A DNA stretch of 20,316 bases from Chara braunii (Eukaryota; Streptophyta; Charophyceae; Charales; Characeae): NCBI GenBank assembly GCA_003427395.1, contig BFEA01000532.1, forward strand, positions 529,770 through 550,085, given 5' to 3'. Positions 17,182 through 20,316 of the stretch are shown piece after piece. Under the pieces are notes generated by a model. That model ran no database searches, had not been told where the DNA came from, and worked only from the letters and a program-made list of their open reading frames with translations. Position 1 is the first letter of the stretch, and every line of letters begins with the position of its first letter. Both the position numbers and the translations under genes were made by a program.

Positions 17182-17182
<1 letters not shown>
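16032..17182. other. Homopolymer-rich non-coding stretch
   Basis: No gene recognised. It holds a 72-A run (16518-16589) followed at once by T-runs, further A or T runs near 16062, 16663, 16737 and 16791, a perfect foldback GTATGATCATTGATCATAC at about 16770-16788, a GA-rich tract at about 16947-17005, and three GAAAACCGG words between about 17049 and 17102 that resemble the start of family S in antisense. Confidence 0.55.

Positions 17183-17234
<52 letters not shown>
17183..17234. repeat. (CT)26 microsatellite
   Basis: Uninterrupted CT dinucleotide tract ending in a T-run. Confidence 0.95.
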
Positions 17235-17239
<5 letters not shown>

Positions 17240-17269
17240 AATGTTCAGACATACTTTTGTATCATACAT

Positions 17270-17555
17270 GGGACGGTGAACCGGTTTTACAGCAGGTGCT
17301 GCTTCCCACCAATAGACTGATGAGTGTGGTTTTGGTGGGAAAAAAAAAAGGGGAAAACTGCAACTGTTGCATCCCTGATGAGCACGTGTTGCCACCAACT
17401 TGGTTGCTAGGGGTGGGTGCTCTTATAATCACTCCCACCTTCTTCCCCCGAATACAACGTACGGTCATTATAGCAGTATCTAGACTGAAAGATGCCTCAA
17501 ATACAGCTATAATGACCGTACGTTGTACTTGGGGGAAGAAGTTAGCAGCCTCGGG
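17270..17555 (+). mobile_element. Family S copy S8, interrupted by M1a and a smaller insertion
   Basis: The core starts GGGACGGTGAACCGG and has CAGCAGGTGCTGCTTCCC and ACCAATAGACTGATGAG. After an extra ~58 bases bounded by TGATGAG at 17318-17324 and 17376-17382, the S 3' body resumes with TTGGTTGCTAGGGGTG, GGTGCTCTTATAATCACTCC. M1a (17439-17541) follows, and then TTAGCAGCCTCGG aligns with CCTAGCATCAGCTCGG of S7. The alignment to S7 on both sides shows that M1a landed inside an older S copy. Confidence 0.6.
17439..17541. mobile_element. Foldback MITE-like element M1, copy a, 103 bp
   Basis: Ends 17439-17474 and 17506-17541 are 36-bp inverted repeats with two mismatches: CTTCTTCCCCC, then ACAACGTACGGTCATTATAGC. 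The layout (CTTC..CCCGAATA.AACG..CGGTCATT, then a short centre with a GACTGAAAG word) matches M1b, marking one family. The centre is only 31 bp, so no protein can be encoded. Confidence 0.8.
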
Positions 17556-17937
17556 CCTCGGCAGGTTGGGGGGAGGGGGGGGGAGGGGGAGGAAAGGATA
17601 ATTTAGTGTGTTCCCAGTTCCACGTGTTCCCTCTGGTCGACATGCCATTGGGTGAAGAAGGCATGGCATTGCTCTCATTTGGGAGTTTCCATCTGGACAG
17701 TGGAAATCAATGGGGGCTGCTCAAGCCTCAGGGTGGCTCTGCCATGCACACGTACTATTCAGGACAGCAAAGACTTTTAACAAGTTGTCCTAGTATCTTG
17801 TGTTGCCCTTTCCTGGGACTAAGTCGGAAGTCCCACTCGACCAGATTCCTCATTTCTGGCCATTGGTATTATATACTTTATATACTCTGACAATCACAAC
17901 TTCACGATCTCACACAGTTGCATGCAGTCGCACTCAT
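17556..17937. other. Non-coding; G-rich tract then unique sequence
   Basis: It starts with a G-rich run (about 17567-17596). The remaining open frames show no domain. Confidence 0.45.
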
Positions 17938-18050
17938 ACTACCGTCTTCACCCGAATAGAACGCCCGGTCATTGTAGCTGCATTTGGCCCAACTTTCAGT
18001 CCAGATGCAGCGATAATGACCGGGCGTTCTATTCGGGTGAAGACGGTAGT
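17938..18050. mobile_element. Foldback MITE-like element M1, copy b, 113 bp
   Basis: The 50-bp ends (17938-17987 and 18001-18050) are inverted repeats identical at 47 positions: ACTACCGTCTTCACCCGAAT, AGAACGCCCGGTCATT, GCTGCAT. The centre is only 13 bp, so the element is almost a perfect foldback. The youngest-looking M1 copy here. No direct duplication flanks it that I can see. Confidence 0.85.
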
Positions 18051-18140
18051 CGCCCGAAGGCGCTCGACAAATTAACAACAGCACATTAAAACTTGCATCG
18101 TCAGCTCACAATGGTGGCGAGATTCCTCGCTGTCGTACAC

Positions 18141-18266
18141 CTTGAAGCTTTTTTTTTTTTTTAATATGTGGCCCGATGGACCGCAGATCAGATGTTAAAC
18201 TGATCAGAACAGATACTACACTTGATCTTACTTAGCCAAAAGGCTGAGAAAGGTATAACTTGAAGC
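18141..18266 (-). pseudogene. U2 snRNA retropseudogene with A tail and target duplication
   Basis: On the minus strand 18256 down to about 18163 reads as the 5' half of U2 snRNA: ATACCTTTCTCAGCC, TTTTGGCTAAG, GATCAAGTGTAGTATCTGTT and ATCAGTTTAACATCTGAT. U2 pairs with the intron branch site through GTAGTA, which is kept. It departs from plant U2 by a 4-base TAAG insertion and several substitutions, stops before the Sm site, and runs into 14 A. CTTGAAGC occurs on both sides (18141-18148 and 18259-18266), a target-site duplication. No snRNA promoter element was seen upstream. It is a LINE-type retrocopy, not a working gene. Confidence 0.85.
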
Positions 18267-18611
18267 ATTTAGTGCCGAAGGTTCGCCCATTGGCAATTCT
18301 AAGCCCTCTTACTGGTCGTTCAACCCGCTTGAGCGATAAGGGGGGGAGGGTTGAGCGATAGGGGGCGTCATTCCCCGGGCCGGTAAACTACCGCTTCGAC
18401 TGCTGCGTACGGTAGTACTAGTAGGCCCGGAATTCTCGACGAGTGCAGAGAACGTGAACCGGAATCAAGCCTCGTTCAGTCGAACTTCGGTCTAGTCAGT
18501 GCACAAATCCCCCGCAAACCCCCCAATGGCATAATCCGACCCATCAACACACGTCAATACAACCCCCCACCGTAACTCCAATGATTCAGTCATATCAGAC
18601 CAGACCACCTA
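18267..18611. other. Non-coding, with an inverted repeat
   Basis: ATTCCCCGGGCC and CTACCG (18370-18392) pair imperfectly with CGGTAG and GGCCCGGAAT (18410-18433). TTGAGCGATA is repeated at about 18329 and 18352 with G-runs after each. No gene recognised. Confidence 0.5.
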
Positions 18612-18762
18612 TTAAACCACCAGTACTTGGGCACTGCGCGCCGCGCCGGCCGCACCTTTTTTGAAGCGGCGCGGGCTGTCGATACGATTTATCGACGGCC
18701 CGCCGGTAGCGAAATTCTCGTAGCGTTAACGCTAAGGCATCGCCCAAGTACTGGTGGTTTAA
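18612..18762. mobile_element. MITE-like element M3, copy a, flanked by TTAA
   Basis: The 21-bp ends are perfect inverted repeats: TTAAACCACCAGTACTTGGG plus C (18612-18632) and its complement (18742-18762). If the outer TTAA is the target site, as in piggyBac-type transposons, the element proper is 18616-18758 with ACCACCAGTACTTGGGC ends. The interior has smaller GC-rich inverted repeats (GCCGCGCC / GGCGCGGGC; CGATACGATTTATCG). It has no coding capacity. Assignment to piggyBac rests only on TTAA, which is palindromic, so it is tentative. Confidence 0.7.
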
Positions 18763-19725
18763 CTTCGAAGGCCATAAAACCGCCATTTTACCCACCCAAA
18801 AACCGGCGCCACTTGGTTAAAACCGGTATCCACCCCTTCCACAGGCCCCCAAATTTCCTGGAGAAGTCCACCAATGCACTGTGACAGTCAAAGAACTAAT
18901 CCGGGTATCCGCGTTTCCAAAGTTCACACTTCAATGACAACAGAAGCGGAAAGGCGAAGTCCTGAATATTCCTGGCCGACTTGAGAAGGAAGAATAATCC
19001 TCAATATTTTGAAAACACAGCTTGCCGTTGATGCCACCAACTTGATTTTTGATCAAGGGGTGGCAAATCACACCTGTCTTGCCCTCGATCTAATACCGAG
19101 CACACACTCAAGATAACCCCAATCACGACCTACGATAGTCTTCTCCAAAACCAGATTACTATCATAACACTGGCTAAACTGCTGCCTGATCAATCGCTCC
19201 CAATGAGGCCAAAATGCCCACTCAATGATTTCACACAATGTCATGATGCATGCGAGTAGCGGACTCGAACTCTTACCCATTGGTACAGCCACTGTCTGTC
19301 TCTACAGCCAGTGGCACCCTGATGTCTGGCCGTTGATCTGGAGAATCAACGGGCAAAAATAGAGAATTTGGGAAAGTGGGACCTAACCCTCGGACCCCTA
19401 TGCTCAGGAGGGGGGACAGAGTTGTTCCTTGGGACACTTCTAGGCGGGACCGGTGCGGACAGTGACCATTGGCAAGAGGACTCACTGGGTCAAGAGTCCT
19501 TCTATACAATGTCAGGTTCCACACTCAGCTACCCAGGGCCCCGGATGGAAGTCGAGTGCTGTAAAGAGGAGGCTGGGTGGGGGGTTGAGCAGTGTGCTAC
19601 CTAGACACTTAAGGGGTGCAGGTCACACACATGTTGGTGGAGGGCCAGTGGAATCAACTACCCGTAGTAATCCGCATACAAAAAGGTGGAGCTTGCGGTA
19701 TGCTCGAGCTTCTCCGCCAAGATGG
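18763..19725. other. No recognisable gene
   Basis: Open frames of 70-85 codons on both strands overlap and show no domain. On the minus strand, GAGTTCGAGTCC near 19266-19277 resembles a tRNA B box, but I could not build a tRNA around it. Confidence 0.45.
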
Positions 19726-19785
19726 GGTACAAGCTGCTCCCCACCAGATTATAGAAAGGAGCCATTACAAAAAAAAAAAAAAAAA
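19726..19785 (+). mobile_element. Family S, diverged 3' part, copy S9
   Basis: The plus strand has CAAGCTGCTCCCCACCA, GATTATAG, then GGAGC and a 17-A tail (19769-19785). The third hairpin (GCTCC / GGAGC) is kept. The first hairpin is not recognisable, so the copy is either truncated or strongly diverged. Confidence 0.5.
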
Positions 19786-20123
19786 GGCAGATGAGGTACA
19801 AGCAGTTCAGACGGAAGGTCTGAGAGTGTGTTGAGTCAGTAGTCCAATGCGGATTGCAGGCACGAAGTGCAGCAAGACATGCGGGACACGAAAGCAAGAC
19901 GCAAAGAAATGGGCGTACGGTCTCCTTCCTGTATTTATTATGGAGTAAATCAACCGAGGGATGGTATGCCCACTGTTACATCCCCCCCCACCCCCCACTC
20001 CCTGCCCCAACCTGAATGAGCAAGGGCAATCTATCCAGCCTAGCACAACCGTGCTCCACTAAAATTTTTAGTTTCTGTTATGTCAGCTTGTCAGACTGTT
20101 AATTACCCTCCTCTCCCCTCCCT
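19786..20123. other. No recognisable feature
   Basis: Non-coding sequence leading into the low-complexity end. Confidence 0.4.
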
Positions 20124-20207
20124 CCCCCCCCCCCCCCCCCCCCCCCCCCCCCGCGCGGGGCGGCCACCGCCCCCCCGGCCCCCCCCGCCCCCCTCCCCCG
20201 CCCCCCC

Positions 20208-20247
<40 letters not shown>

Positions 20248-20256
20248 ACCACAACC

Positions 20257-20316
<60 letters not shown>
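20124..20316. repeat. Low-complexity end: C and T homopolymers
   Basis: A 29-C run (20124-20152), a GC-only stretch, a 33-T run (20211-20243), a 10-C run and a final 52-T run (20265-20316). This is likely a contig edge; base calls here may not be reliable. Confidence 0.8.

Noticed and set aside
17317-17324. CTGATGAG, the start of a hammerhead ribozyme core
   Set aside because: No stem II can be formed after it, and the later GAAA is not in a position that closes the fold. Other S copies lack the word.
18149-18256. Functional U2 snRNA gene
   Set aside because: The 3' half including the Sm site is missing, there is an A tail and a target duplication, and no plant snRNA upstream element is visible.
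19255-19315. Possible tRNA or tRNA-derived SINE on the minus strand
   Set aside because: GAGTTCGAGTCC looks like a B box, but the T stem does not pair and no convincing A box lies at the right distance.

Overview
This window looks like nuclear DNA from a eukaryote, probably a streptophyte (charophyte alga or land plant). The clues are a retroposed U2 snRNA fragment resembling plant U2, a C-terminal piece of mitochondrial-type ATP synthase alpha, a primer-binding site resembling the initiator-Met type of plant LTR retrotransposons, and the zinc-binding tail of a plant-like LINE reverse transcriptase. I see no intact host gene. Nearly all open frames are short and are shadows of simple repeats or repeat families. 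The species cannot be fixed from this window.

Layout. 1-275 is one copy of an LTR-like repeat, followed by a tRNA-derived relic (about 391-470) and a 5'-truncated LINE on the minus strand (516 to about 1968) with poly(A) signal and tail. 2.0-5.1 kb holds a foldback element, four copies of a short structured retroposon (here 'family S'), a dispersed repeat (D1) and a poly(T) run flanked by a target-site duplication. 5.48-6.48 kb is a CAT/ATC satellite. 6.6-7.4 kb is GC-rich with perfect palindromes and G-runs. 7.5-11.4 kb is a large degenerate inverted repeat: two dyads of a ~100-bp repeat in the left arm, three in the right arm, each arm carrying the same S copy, with a second D1 copy and the second LTR (9361-9698, followed by a PBS) in the spacer.

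11.67-11.90 kb is a nuclear copy of the end of mitochondrial atp1, broken by an in-frame TAG. The following 1.2 kb is AT-rich and featureless. 13.1-18.8 kb is dense in foldback/MITE-like elements of at least three families (M1, three copies, one apparently nested inside an S copy; M2; M3, two copies), two further S copies, long A, T and CT runs, and a U2 retropseudogene with an 8-bp target-site duplication. The window ends in C and T homopolymers typical of a contig edge.

How the parts relate. The LINE fragment documents reverse-transcription machinery able to prime on poly(A). The U2 copy, the tail-only insertion and the A-tailed S copies are what such machinery leaves behind in trans; that link is inference. 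The most novel-looking item is family S: a roughly 50-bp core predicted to fold into three successive short hairpins, with one compensatory stem change, followed in longer copies by a ~75-bp shared 3' body and an A-rich tail. I could not run any search, so 'novel' means only that I do not recognise it.
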